64,000 bases of DNA, taken from NCBI RefSeq assembly GCF_900111375.1, contig NZ_FOHB01000006.1, positions 62,001 through 126,000 on the forward strand, given 5' to 3'. Shown here piece by piece: positions 8,408 through 16,111 of this stretch (position 1 is its first letter; each line of letters begins with the position of its first letter). The DNA comes from Pedococcus cremeus. GTDB lineage: Bacteria; Actinomycetota; Actinomycetes; Actinomycetales; Dermatophilaceae. The position numbers and the translations under genes were made by a program. The notes under the pieces were generated by a model. It saw only the letters and a list, made by a program, of their open reading frames with translations, ran no database searches and had not been told where the DNA came from.

Positions 8408-9214
8408 TCAGCCGGTCGCGACGGCGGAGCCGGTGCGGGCCCGCGCCGACCAGCGGTCGCCGTGCCGCTCCAGCACCAGCGGGAGGCCGAAGGTCTCCGA
8501 CAGGTTCTCGGCGGTGAGCGTCAGCTCGATCGGCCCTTGCGCCACGACGCGTCCCTCGCGCAGGAGCAGCACGTCGGTGAACGAGGGCGGGATCTCCTCG
8601 ACGTGGTGGGTGACCAGCACCAGGGCCGGAGCCTCCACGTCGGCGGCCAGGTCGCCGAGCCGGCGGACGAGGTCCTCCCGGCCGGCGAGGTCGAGACCGG
8701 CGGCGGGCTCGTCGAGCAGCATGAGCTCGGGGTCGGTCATCAGTGCGCGGGCGATCTGCACCCGCTTTCGCTCGCCCTCGGAGAGCGTGCCGAAGCGGCG
8801 GTCCGCGAGGTGCTCGGCGCCGAGCGCCTCGAGGAGCTCGGCCGCCCGCTGGTGGTCGAGGTTGTCGTAGCTCTCGCGCCAGCGGCCCACGACGCCGTAG
8901 GAGGCGGTGACCACGACGTTGTGCACGACCTCGTCACCGGGGATGCGCTCGGCGAGCGAGGCCGACGCCAGCCCGATGCGGGGACGCAGCTCGAAGACGT
9001 CGACGGCCCCGAGGACCTCGCTGAGGACCCCGGCCACGCCACGGGTCGGGTGCATCCGGCCGGCCGCCAGCTGAAGCAGCGTGGTCTTCCCAGCGCCGTT
9101 GGGGCCCAGGACGACCCAGCGCTCACCCTCCTCGACCTCCCAGGTGATGTCGTCGAGCAGGGTGCTCTGGCCCCGCACGACGCTCACACCGGCGAACTCC
9201 AGGACGTCACTCAT
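8408..9214 (-). CDS. ABC transporter ATP-binding protein (stand-alone)
   Basis: 268-residue ATPase with Walker A (GPNGAGKTT), signature motif (TLSEGERKR), Walker B (LMLLDEP) and switch His (VTHHVEEIP). The VTHHVEEIP segment is characteristic of the YlmA/ModF-like subgroup, often annotated as iron- or molybdate-type ATPases without a partner permease. No permease gene is adjacent, so it may serve a permease elsewhere or have a non-transport role. The ATG follows TAGGGT by 7 bases (9222-9227). The preceding 116 bases hold only an imperfect doubled AGCGTT...CGTGCTC segment and the nfeD leader. Confidence 0.85.
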   Translation of the reverse strand: MSDVLEFAGVSVVRGQSTLLDDITWEVEEGERWVVLGPNGAGKTTLLQLAAGRMHPTRGVAGVLSEVLGAVDVFELRPRIGLASASLAERIPGDEVVHNVVVTASYGVVGRWRESYDNLDHQRAAELLEALGAEHLADRRFGTLSEGERKRVQIARALMTDPELMLLDEPAAGLDLAGREDLVRRLGDLAADVEAPALVLVTHHVEEIPPSFTDVLLLREGRVVAQGPIELTLTAENLSETFGLPLVLERHGDRWSARARTGSAVATG

Positions 9215-9221
9215 GGCCCCG

Positions 9222-9227
9222 ACCCTA
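9222..9227 (-). promoter_or_regulatory. Candidate -10 box (TAGGGT) for the ABC ATPase, leaderless
   Basis: TAGGGT on the minus strand, 7 bases before the ATG at 9214. Confidence 0.5.
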
Positions 9228-9274
9228 GTTCACGCACCACTCGTGGCATTGACGACGTGGCCGGGGCGCCTCCC

Positions 9275-9280
9275 TAGGAT
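9275..9280 (+). promoter_or_regulatory. Candidate -10 box (TAGGAT), leaderless
   Basis: TAGGAT ends 6 bases before the GTG at 9287. A TTGACG at 9249-9254 could be the -35, although the 20-base spacer is long. Confidence 0.6.
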
Positions 9281-9286
9281 GGACCG

Positions 9287-10054
9287 GTGCCCGAGCTGCC
9301 CGCCTCCGTCCGCCTGGCCCTGTGGACCACCGCGGCGTGGAACGGCGGCCCCTCGCTCGAGCAGGCCCTCGCCGCCGCCCTCCCCGATGTCGACCACGTC
9401 GCGGGCGACCTCGGCCGGCTGGACCTGTGGCACGACCTCGGTGAGCGGGCCCTGCTCGTGGCGCTGCCCGCACCCGGCGACCTGACCGGCGTCCCCAGCG
9501 CCCGCCCCGATGCCCTGGGCGCCGCGGCCGAGGCGGGCGAGTGCGTCTACGTGCCCGGCGTCGGCGGTCTCCTCGTGCCCACCGTAGCGACCTTCGGCGC
9601 CCGCGGGGGCTCCGCGCTCGACACCGGCACCCGGGTCGACTGGACCGCCTACGACGCCGACCCGGTGGCGCGCCACCGGGTGGAGGCGCTCGAGCCGTCG
9701 CAGCTCGAGCGGCACCTCCGACTCGAGCTCCTCGAGGTGACCGAGGCGCTCGACCGGGTGGGCGGACGGCCCTTCTCCCCCGGTGCGGCCCGCGACCTCG
9801 CCGACGCGGCGCTCGGCGGCCGCTGGGGGCTGCCCGACGGCATACCGTCGCGCGCGCAGCGCGTCATCGCCCTCGCCGGCACCGTCGGCCAGATCGTCGA
9901 CGCCGGGCTCGGCGGACCCGACGACGCGCTCGACACCGCCACGTCACAGGCCCGCCGGTCACTGCTGCTGCGCCTGCAGCGCGCGGCCGACCGGGCACTG
10001 GCCGACGCCACCAGCTCCGCCTGCGCCGTGCTGGCTGGCTGGCGCCCGGCGTGA
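9287..10054 (+). CDS. Uncharacterised conserved protein, 255 residues
   Basis: Acidic, Ala/Leu-rich cytoplasmic protein without signal peptide or membrane span. I do not recognise a domain. The N-terminal half looks alpha/beta (RLALWTTAAWNGG, LLVALPAPGDL, LLVPTVATFG) and the C-terminal half looks helical, with an Arg-rich helix (ATSQARRSLLLRLQRAADR). Coding bias agrees with its neighbours and the leaderless promoter just upstream is strong, so it is very likely a real gene. It ends 12 bases before the next gene, a SnoaL-like protein, and the two may be co-transcribed. A rare ATA codon occurs inside a GTATGCCG copy (9838). Confidence 0.72.
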   Translation: MPELPASVRLALWTTAAWNGGPSLEQALAAALPDVDHVAGDLGRLDLWHDLGERALLVALPAPGDLTGVPSARPDALGAAAEAGECVYVPGVGGLLVPTVATFGARGGSALDTGTRVDWTAYDADPVARHRVEALEPSQLERHLRLELLEVTEALDRVGGRPFSPGAARDLADAALGGRWGLPDGIPSRAQRVIALAGTVGQIVDAGLGGPDDALDTATSQARRSLLLRLQRAADRALADATSSACAVLAGWRPA

Positions 10055-10065
10055 GAGCGTGAGGC

Positions 10066-10461
10066 ATGGCTGAGAACACGCGCACCGCGGAGGAGGCCGT
10101 CCAGGCCTGGCACGACGCCGTCAACGCCCGGGACGTCGAGGCGGCCGTGGCGCTCTGCGCGCCCGACGTCGAGGTCCGGGGACCGCAGGGCACCGGGCAC
10201 GGTCACGAGCTGATGCGCGCGTGGCTGCGTCGGTCCGGCATACGGCTCGAGCCCCAGCAGCCGCTGCGCGAGGTCGACGGCCGGGTCTTCGTGCACGAGA
10301 AGGCGCAGTGGACCACCACCGCCGACGCGCCGGTGCAGGCGCCCACGGACCACCCGGTCGACACGTGGGTCGTCTTCACCGCCCACGACGGCCTGGTGGC
10401 GTCGGTCGCCCGCTACGAGACGGAGGACGACGCCCTCGAAGCGGTCGCCGTCGGCGACTGA
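10066..10461 (+). CDS. SnoaL-like/NTF2-fold protein
   Basis: 131 residues with the NTF2/SnoaL layout: an N-terminal helix (EEAVQAWHDAVNARDVEAAVALC), then APDVEVRGPQGTGHGHELMRAWL, and antiparallel strands ending in WVVFTAHDGLVASVARYE. Such proteins are small cone-shaped barrels that act as cyclases, isomerases, hydrolases or simple binding proteins, so no reaction can be assigned. A GTGAGG-type weak ribosome binding site precedes the ATG. It lies 11 bases after the uncharacterised 255-residue gene. Confidence 0.78.
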   Translation: MAENTRTAEEAVQAWHDAVNARDVEAAVALCAPDVEVRGPQGTGHGHELMRAWLRRSGIRLEPQQPLREVDGRVFVHEKAQWTTTADAPVQAPTDHPVDTWVVFTAHDGLVASVARYETEDDALEAVAVGD

Positions 10462-10517
10462 CGTCGGGCGCCTGCCGCACCGGTGGCCTGATCCGCTGGT
10501 GACCTGATCCGCTCGGG

Positions 10518-11717
10518 TCAGCCGCGGTCGCCCAGGACCTCGAGGTAGACCTCCATGGTGCGGTCGCCGATCGACGCCCACGAGAAGGCGTCGACCGCAC
10601 GCTTGCGCCCCGCCAGACCCATCCGGTCGGCGCGCGCCGTGTCGCTCACCGCGTCGGTCAGCGCCTCGGCGAGGTCGGCGACGAACCGGTCGGGGTCGAC
10701 GGGGGTGCCGGTGCCGTCCTGCACCTGCTCGACCGGCACCAGCCAGCCGGTCTCCCCCGGGACGACGACCTCGGGTATGCCGCCGGTCGCCGTCGCGACC
10801 ACCGGCAGCTCACAGGCCATGGCCTCGAGGTTGACGATGCCGAGCGGTTCGTAGATCGATGGGCAGGCGAAGACCGTGGCGCAGCTGAGCAGCGCGACGA
10901 CCTCGCCGCGCGGCAGCATCTCGGGGATCCAGACCACGCCGTCGCGCTGGGCCCTCAGACCGTCCATCAGCTGCTCGACCTCGGCCCTGATCTCCGGGGT
11001 GTCGGGCGCCCCCGCGCAGAGCACGAGCTGCACCTCTGGCGGCAGCGACGCGGCAGCCCGCAGCAGGTACGGCAGCCCCTTCTGGCGGGTGATCCGCCCG
11101 ACGAAGATCACCGACGGTCGGTCAGGGTCGACGCCGTGCTTCCTGGCGATGTCGGCGTCGGGGTCGTGCTGCCAGAGCTGCGAGTCGATCCCGTTGTGCA
11201 CCACGTGGACCCGGTCCGGGTCGACCGACGGGTAAGCCCGCAGGACGTCCTCGCGCATGCCCGCGCTCACCGCGATCACCGCGTCGGCGGCCTCGTAGGC
11301 GCTGCGCTCGAGGAAGGACGAGACGCGGTAGCCCCCGCCGAGCTGTTCGGCCTTCCAGGGCCGCATGGGCTCGAGGCTGTGCGCGGTCACCACGTGCGGC
11401 ATCCCACCGAGCAGCGACGCGGTGTGGCCGGCGAAGTTGGCGTACCAGGTGTGCGAGTGCACCAGGTCGGCGCCGACGCAGTCGCCCGCCATGCTGAGGT
11501 CGACGCCCATGGTCTGCACCGCGGCGTTGGCACCGGCGAGGCCGGGCAGGTCGGGGTACCCGTAGGTGCCCTCCTCGTCGCGGGGCGGGCCGAAGCAGCG
11601 CACCCTCGTGTCGACGTCACCACGGTCCCGCAGGGCCCGCACCAGCTCGGCCACGTGGACTCCGGCCCCGCCGTAGATCTGCGGCGGGTACTCCTTGCTC
11701 AGGATGTCGACTCGCAC
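10518..11717 (-). CDS. glgA: Glycogen synthase / alpha-maltose-1-phosphate synthase (GT4 type)
   Basis: 399-residue actinobacterial glycogen synthase. These GT4 enzymes (GlgM, Rv1212c type) build alpha-maltose-1-phosphate from ADP-glucose and glucose-1-phosphate, feeding the GlgE pathway, and were first named GlgA. Visible are KEYPPQIYGGAGVHV at the N-terminus (nucleotide-sugar loop), VHSHTWYANFAGH, VGRITRQKG and the acidic E-x7-E motif EPLGIVNLE. It is divergent from glgC, which makes its ADP-glucose substrate. The 61 bases between the two starts hold two back-to-back leaderless promoters. Start GTG at 11717, 6 bases after TAGGGT. Confidence 0.92.
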   Translation of the reverse strand: MRVDILSKEYPPQIYGGAGVHVAELVRALRDRGDVDTRVRCFGPPRDEEGTYGYPDLPGLAGANAAVQTMGVDLSMAGDCVGADLVHSHTWYANFAGHTASLLGGMPHVVTAHSLEPMRPWKAEQLGGGYRVSSFLERSAYEAADAVIAVSAGMREDVLRAYPSVDPDRVHVVHNGIDSQLWQHDPDADIARKHGVDPDRPSVIFVGRITRQKGLPYLLRAAASLPPEVQLVLCAGAPDTPEIRAEVEQLMDGLRAQRDGVVWIPEMLPRGEVVALLSCATVFACPSIYEPLGIVNLEAMACELPVVATATGGIPEVVVPGETGWLVPVEQVQDGTGTPVDPDRFVADLAEALTDAVSDTARADRMGLAGRKRAVDAFSWASIGDRTMEVYLEVLGDRG

Positions 11718-11723
11718 GAGCCG

Positions 11724-11729
11724 ACCCTA
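11724..11729 (-). promoter_or_regulatory. Candidate -10 box (TAGGGT) for glgA, leaderless
   Basis: TAGGGT on the minus strand, 6 bases before the GTG at 11717. It is divergent from the glgC promoter 37 bases away, so the two may compete or share a regulator. Confidence 0.6.
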
Positions 11730-11766
11730 GCCCCGAGATGGGGTCGCCGCGAGGCGCTTCATTCCC

Positions 11767-11772
11767 TACTGT
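11767..11772 (+). promoter_or_regulatory. Candidate -10 box (TACTGT) for glgC, leaderless
   Basis: TACTGT ends exactly 6 bases before the ATG at 11779. Confidence 0.6.
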
Positions 11773-11778
11773 CGTGCC

Positions 11779-13032
11779 ATGCCGTACAGACGTGGTGGAC
11801 CCAAGGTGCTGGCGATCGTCCTCGCGGGTGGCGAGGGCAAACGGCTGATGCCGTTGACGGCGGACCGTGCCAAGCCCGCGGTCCCGTTCGGCGGCATCTA
11901 CCGCCTCATCGACTTCGCGCTCAGCAACGTCGTCAACTCCGGCTACCTCAAGAGCGTCGTGCTGACGCAGTACAAGTCGCACAGCCTCGACCGCCACGTC
12001 ACCAAGACCTGGCGCATGTCGAACATGCTGGGCAACTACGTCACGCCGGTGCCGGCGCAGCAGCGCATCGACAAGAACTGGTACCTCGGCAGCGCTAACG
12101 CCATCTTCCAGAGCCTGAACCTGGTCCACGACGAGAGCCCCGACATCGTCGTGGTCGTCGGCGCCGACCACGTCTACCGCATGGACTTCTCGCAGATGGT
12201 GCAGCAGCACATCGAGACCGGGGCCGGCGTGACGGTGGCCGCGATCCGGCAGCCGCGGTCGCTGGCCGACCAGTTCGGCGTGATCGAGGTCGCCGCCGAC
12301 GACCGGCGGCGCATCGACGCCTTCCGTGAGAAGCCCAAGGACGCGCTCGGCCTGCCCGACTCCCCCGACGAGGTGCTGGCCTCGATGGGCAACTACGTCT
12401 TCGACGCGAGCGTGCTCATCGACGCCGTCACCCGTGACGACTCCCGCGAGGGCAGCAAGCACGACATGGGCGGCGACATCGTGCCGGCCTTCGTGGACGA
12501 GAAGTCGGCCTACGTCTACGACTTCAAGGACAACGAGATCCCCGGCTCGACCGAGCGCGACCGGGCGTACTGGCGCGACGTCGGGACGCTGGACTCCTAC
12601 TGGGAGGCCAACATGGACCTGGTCTCCGTGCACCCGGTCTTCAACCTCTACAACTACGAGTGGCCCATCTACACGGACTACGGGCCGTACCCGCCGGCGA
12701 AGCTGGTGCACGGCTCCAAGGGCAAGTTCGGTGAGGCGCACAACTCGGCCGTCTCCCCCGGTGTCGTCATCAGTGGTGCCACGGTGACCAACTCGGTGCT
12801 CTCACCGAGGGTGCACGTGCACAGCCTCACCACCATCGACGACAGCGTGCTGATGGACGGGGTGGAGGTCGGCCGCAGCGTCGTCATCCGCAGGGCCATC
12901 ATCGACAAGAACGTCTACGTGCCCGAGGGCACGACCATCGGCGTCGACCGCGAGCTCGACCTCGCGCGCGGCTTCCAGGTCACCGAGTCCGGTCTCACCG
13001 TGGTCGCCAAGGGGCAGGAGGTCACGCCCTGA
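11779..13032 (+). CDS. glgC: Glucose-1-phosphate adenylyltransferase
   Basis: Makes ADP-glucose from ATP and glucose-1-phosphate, the committed step of bacterial glycogen synthesis. It has 417 residues, the usual length. N-terminal nucleotidyltransferase motifs are intact ([34 protein letters not shown]), as are [12 protein letters not shown] and the sugar-phosphate binding FREKP. The C-terminal left-handed beta helix (from about residue 310, [19 protein letters not shown]...) is complete and carries allosteric control in the family. It is divergent from glgA. Confidence 0.95.
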   Translation: MPYRRGGPKVLAIVLAGGEGKRLMPLTADRAKPAVPFGGIYRLIDFALSNVVNSGYLKSVVLTQYKSHSLDRHVTKTWRMSNMLGNYVTPVPAQQRIDKNWYLGSANAIFQSLNLVHDESPDIVVVVGADHVYRMDFSQMVQQHIETGAGVTVAAIRQPRSLADQFGVIEVAADDRRRIDAFREKPKDALGLPDSPDEVLASMGNYVFDASVLIDAVTRDDSREGSKHDMGGDIVPAFVDEKSAYVYDFKDNEIPGSTERDRAYWRDVGTLDSYWEANMDLVSVHPVFNLYNYEWPIYTDYGPYPPAKLVHGSKGKFGEAHNSAVSPGVVISGATVTNSVLSPRVHVHSLTTIDDSVLMDGVEVGRSVVIRRAIIDKNVYVPEGTTIGVDRELDLARGFQVTESGLTVVAKGQEVTP

Positions 13033-13091
13033 GCCAGGACGCCGCCGCGACCGCGTCGAACGCTGCGCGGGCGGGCGGGGCCGACCGCCCC

Positions 13092-13889
13092 GTGCGCATC
13101 GGCGTCCAGCTCCAGCCGCAGCACGCCGAGTACGCCGACATCCGGCGGGCCTGCGCCGAGGCTGAGGAGATCGGCGCCGACGTGCTGTTCACCTGGGACC
13201 ACTTCTTCCCTCTCTACGGCGACCCCGACGGTGCGCACTTCGAGTGCTGGACCACCCTGGGGGCCTGGGCCGAGGCCACCGAACGTGTCGAGATCGGTGC
13301 GCTGGTCACCTGCAACAGCTACCGCAACCCCCACCTGCTGGCCGACATGGCCCGCACGGTCGACCACATCAGCGGCGGGCGGCTGATCCTGGGCATCGGG
13401 TCCGGGTGGTTCGAGCGAGACTACGACGAGTACGGCTACGAGTTCGGCACCGCCCGCGGCCGGCTCGACGCCCTCGACCGCGACCTGCCGCAGATCCGTG
13501 AGCGGTGGGAACGGCTCAACCCACCGCCCACCCGGCGCATCCCGGTGCTCATCGGCGGCGGGGGCGAGCGGAAGACGCTGCGGATCGTGGCCGAGAACGC
13601 CGACATCTGGCACGGCTTCGGCGACGCCGAGACGATCGCGCACAAGCACGCGGTCCTCGACGAGTGGTGCGCGAAGGTCGGCCGCGACCCCGCCTCCATC
13701 GAACGCTCGTCCGGCGTCTCACCGCGACCGGGCCGGTTCCCCGAGGACGCCCGCGACTACGCGGCATCCGCCGAGACCCTGTATGCCGTGGGCACCCGCC
13801 TCTTCACCGTGGGCGTGTGCGGTCCCTCCTACGACCTCGGGCCGCTCCGCGACCTGGTCGCATGGCGAGACTCGCGCCGGGCCCGCTGA
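13092..13889 (+). CDS. LLM-class F420/flavin-dependent oxidoreductase
   Basis: Luciferase-like TIM-barrel enzyme of 265 residues. The family uses coenzyme F420 or FMN; actinobacterial members mostly use F420. Family hallmarks are [11 protein letters not shown] at the N-terminus, [50 protein letters not shown] and [17 protein letters not shown]. The substrate is unknown. Start GTG at 13092 fits the conserved family N-terminus. The 59 bases after glgC could encode a short extension in the same frame but offer no standard start codon. It may be transcribed from the glgC promoter. Confidence 0.87.
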   Translation: MRIGVQLQPQHAEYADIRRACAEAEEIGADVLFTWDHFFPLYGDPDGAHFECWTTLGAWAEATERVEIGALVTCNSYRNPHLLADMARTVDHISGGRLILGIGSGWFERDYDEYGYEFGTARGRLDALDRDLPQIRERWERLNPPPTRRIPVLIGGGGERKTLRIVAENADIWHGFGDAETIAHKHAVLDEWCAKVGRDPASIERSSGVSPRPGRFPEDARDYAASAETLYAVGTRLFTVGVCGPSYDLGPLRDLVAWRDSRRAR

Positions 13890-13899
13890 GCGCCCCGGA

Positions 13900-13905
13900 T
13901 ATCGT
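13900..13905 (+). promoter_or_regulatory. Candidate -10 box (TATCGT) for serB, leaderless
   Basis: TATCGT ends 6 bases before the GTG at 13912. Confidence 0.6.
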
Positions 13906-13911
13906 GCAGCG

Positions 13912-15189
13912 GTGGCCGACCTGACCGACCCCGGCAGTGCCCCCCTCCCTGCCGGCCCCAGCAGTGCTCCCCTCGACGCGGCAACGCTGCTGGTGAGCGT
14001 CAGCGGTGACGACCGACCGGGTGTGAGCAGCGCCCTCTTCGACGCCATCGCCGACGTGGGCGCCGAGGTGCTCGACGTCGAGCAGGTCGTCGTGCGCGGC
14101 CACCTCACGCTCGCCCTCCTGCTCGTGCCGGCACCGGGCGACGAGGCCCGGCTCGAGGCCGTCGTCACCGAGGTGGCGGCCGCCCTGGGGCTCACCGCCC
14201 GCTTCGAGGCGGGCACCGGTGACAACGCGCCCCGGCGCACCGGACGGGTGGCCGTCGTGGTGCTCGGCGCTCCGCTCCTGGCCAGCGCGGTCTCGGCCGT
14301 GACCGCCCGGATCGCGGCCCACGGCGCCAACATCGACCGCATCCGCCGGCTGTCCCGCTACCCCGTCACCACCGTCGAGTTCGACGTCTCGGGCGCCGAC
14401 GTGCTGAGCCTGCGCCGCGAGCTGGCCCTGGAGTCGAGCGTGCACGGCGTCGACATCGCCGTGGCGCCGGCCGGCCTCGCCCGGCGCGGGCGACGGCTGG
14501 TCGTCATGGACGTCGACTCCACCCTCATCCAGGACGAGGTCATCGAGCTGCTGGCCTCCCACGCCGGTCGCGCCGCCGAGGTCGCCGCGGTGACCGAGGC
14601 CGCCATGCGGGGCGAGCTCGACTTCGCCGAGAGCCTGCGGCAGCGGGTCGCCGTTCTCGAGGGCCTGCCGGCCGGCGTGCTCGACGAGGTGCGGGCCGCA
14701 GTCCGGCTCACCCCGGGAGCCCGGACCCTGGTGCGCACCCTCAAACGGCTCGGTTTCACCGTCGCGGTCGTCTCCGGCGGCTTCATCGAGGTCGTGGGAG
14801 ACCTGGCCCGAGAGCTGGAGATCGACCACGCCCGCGCCAACCGGCTGGAGATCGTCGACGGCCGGCTCACCGGCCGGGTCGTGGGCGAGATCGTCGACCG
14901 CGCCGGCAAGGCCCGCGCGCTCCGGTCGTTCGCCGAGCAGGAGCACCTGCCCTTGTCGCGGACCGTGGCCATCGGCGACGGCGCCAACGACCTCGACATG
15001 CTCGAGGTGGCAGGGCTGGGCATCGCCTTCAACGCCAAGCCCGTCGTGCGCGAGCAGGCCGACACCGCGGTCAACGTTCCCTACCTCGACGCCGTGCTCT
15101 ACCTCCTGGGGATCACCCGCGAGGAGGTGGAGGAGGCCGACGCCGCGGACGGCACGCCGACGCCTGCACCGCGCATCAGCCCGGCCTGA
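13912..15189 (+). CDS. serB: Phosphoserine phosphatase with N-terminal ACT domains
   Basis: Last step of serine synthesis: phosphoserine to serine plus phosphate. It has 425 residues. The N-terminal half (about 1-185) holds two ACT-like domains (LLVSVSGDDRPGVSSALF; VVVLGAPLLASAVSAV), as in mycobacterial SerB2. The C-terminal half is a HAD phosphatase with DVDSTL (catalytic Asp pair), VVSGGF, the lysine region and GDGANDLDM. Start GTG at 13912 is set by the -10-like TATCGT 6 bases upstream; the frame is open further upstream without a better start. The C-terminal tail after the HAD fold is short and acidic. Confidence 0.93.
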   Translation: MADLTDPGSAPLPAGPSSAPLDAATLLVSVSGDDRPGVSSALFDAIADVGAEVLDVEQVVVRGHLTLALLLVPAPGDEARLEAVVTEVAAALGLTARFEAGTGDNAPRRTGRVAVVVLGAPLLASAVSAVTARIAAHGANIDRIRRLSRYPVTTVEFDVSGADVLSLRRELALESSVHGVDIAVAPAGLARRGRRLVVMDVDSTLIQDEVIELLASHAGRAAEVAAVTEAAMRGELDFAESLRQRVAVLEGLPAGVLDEVRAAVRLTPGARTLVRTLKRLGFTVAVVSGGFIEVVGDLARELEIDHARANRLEIVDGRLTGRVVGEIVDRAGKARALRSFAEQEHLPLSRTVAIGDGANDLDMLEVAGLGIAFNAKPVVREQADTAVNVPYLDAVLYLLGITREEVEEADAADGTPTPAPRISPA

Positions 15190-15193
15190 CTCC

Positions 15194-15199
15194 TAGGCT
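15194..15199 (+). promoter_or_regulatory. Candidate -10 box (TAGGCT) for cphB-cphA, leaderless
   Basis: TAGGCT ends 6 bases before the ATG at 15206, overlapping the end of serB by a few bases only. Confidence 0.6.
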
Positions 15200-15205
15200 G
15201 TCGCA

Positions 15206-16063
15206 ATGGCTCGCTCGACTGGGAAACCCCCCACGCTGTTCATCATCGGCGGAGCGGAGGACCGCGTCGGAAAGGCCATCGTCCTGCGCCGGTTCGTGCG
15301 CCTCGCCGGCGGCCGGCGGTCGCGGATCGTCATCATCCCCACCGCGTCCTCGTTCCAGGACGAGGTGGTCGCGGCCTACACCGAGGTCTTCACCCGCCTC
15401 GGCGCCACCGACCTCTCCGTCGTCAACCCCGAGACCAGGGTCGACGCCGACGACGCGGAGGCGGTCGCGCTCATCGACCGGGCCACCGGGGTGTTCATGA
15501 GCGGCGGCAGCCAGCTCAAGCTGAGCCAGCGGCTGCCCGGCACCCCGCTCGGCGACGCCCTGCACCGGGCGCACGGCCGCGGGGCCGTCATCGGGGGCAC
15601 CTCCGCGGGCGCCTCCATCATGAGCCAGTTCATGATCTCGATGGGTGACGAGGGCATCACCCCTCGCCAGCGGCACAGCCAGCTGAGCGCCGGTCTCGGG
15701 CTGCTCGACGGCGTCATCATCGACCAGCACTTCGGGCAGCGGGCCCGCTACGGCCGGCTCATGTCGATGGTTGCTGCCTCGCCGAACCTCATCGGGATCG
15801 GCATCGACGAGGACACCGCCATCGAGGTGGTCGACCGCAGCGTCTTCACCGTGCACGGGGCGGGTGCGGTGTTCGTGCTCGACTGCCGCACCGCCCTGTC
15901 CGACGCGCCGGAGGCCCGTCGCGGTGCCCCCATGATGGTCTCCGGGGCCGTTGTGCACTCGCTGCCCGCGGGCGCTACCTTCGACCTCCGCGAGGTGCGG
16001 CTCCTCGACTTCGTCGAGAAGCACCCCGACGCCGCCGTCACCCTCGCGACGGCAAAGGCCTGA
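15206..16063 (+). CDS. cphB: Cyanophycinase
   Basis: Serine peptidase of family S51 that cuts cyanophycin (a poly-aspartate chain with arginine side groups) into beta-Asp-Arg dipeptides in the cytoplasm. It has 285 residues. The nucleophile elbow GGTSAGAS carries the catalytic serine (around residue 133). Other family blocks are FIIGGAEDR at the N-terminus, FMSGGSQLKL and IDQHFGQRARYGRLM. It begins with a leaderless promoter and lies 48 bases upstream of cphA, so synthesis and breakdown enzymes are probably co-transcribed, the usual bacterial arrangement. Confidence 0.93.
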   Translation: MARSTGKPPTLFIIGGAEDRVGKAIVLRRFVRLAGGRRSRIVIIPTASSFQDEVVAAYTEVFTRLGATDLSVVNPETRVDADDAEAVALIDRATGVFMSGGSQLKLSQRLPGTPLGDALHRAHGRGAVIGGTSAGASIMSQFMISMGDEGITPRQRHSQLSAGLGLLDGVIIDQHFGQRARYGRLMSMVAASPNLIGIGIDEDTAIEVVDRSVFTVHGAGAVFVLDCRTALSDAPEARRGAPMMVSGAVVHSLPAGATFDLREVRLLDFVEKHPDAAVTLATAKA

Positions 16064-16111
16064 CCCCCCGGGCCGAGCCGCTCACCCTGCCAGCCCTGCA
16101 AGGAGTCCCCC

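Noticed and set aside
4371-8870. A 1499-codon open frame on the plus strand
   Set aside because: It is antisense to five convincing minus-strand genes and has the His/Arg/Gln-rich composition typical of GC-rich shadow frames.
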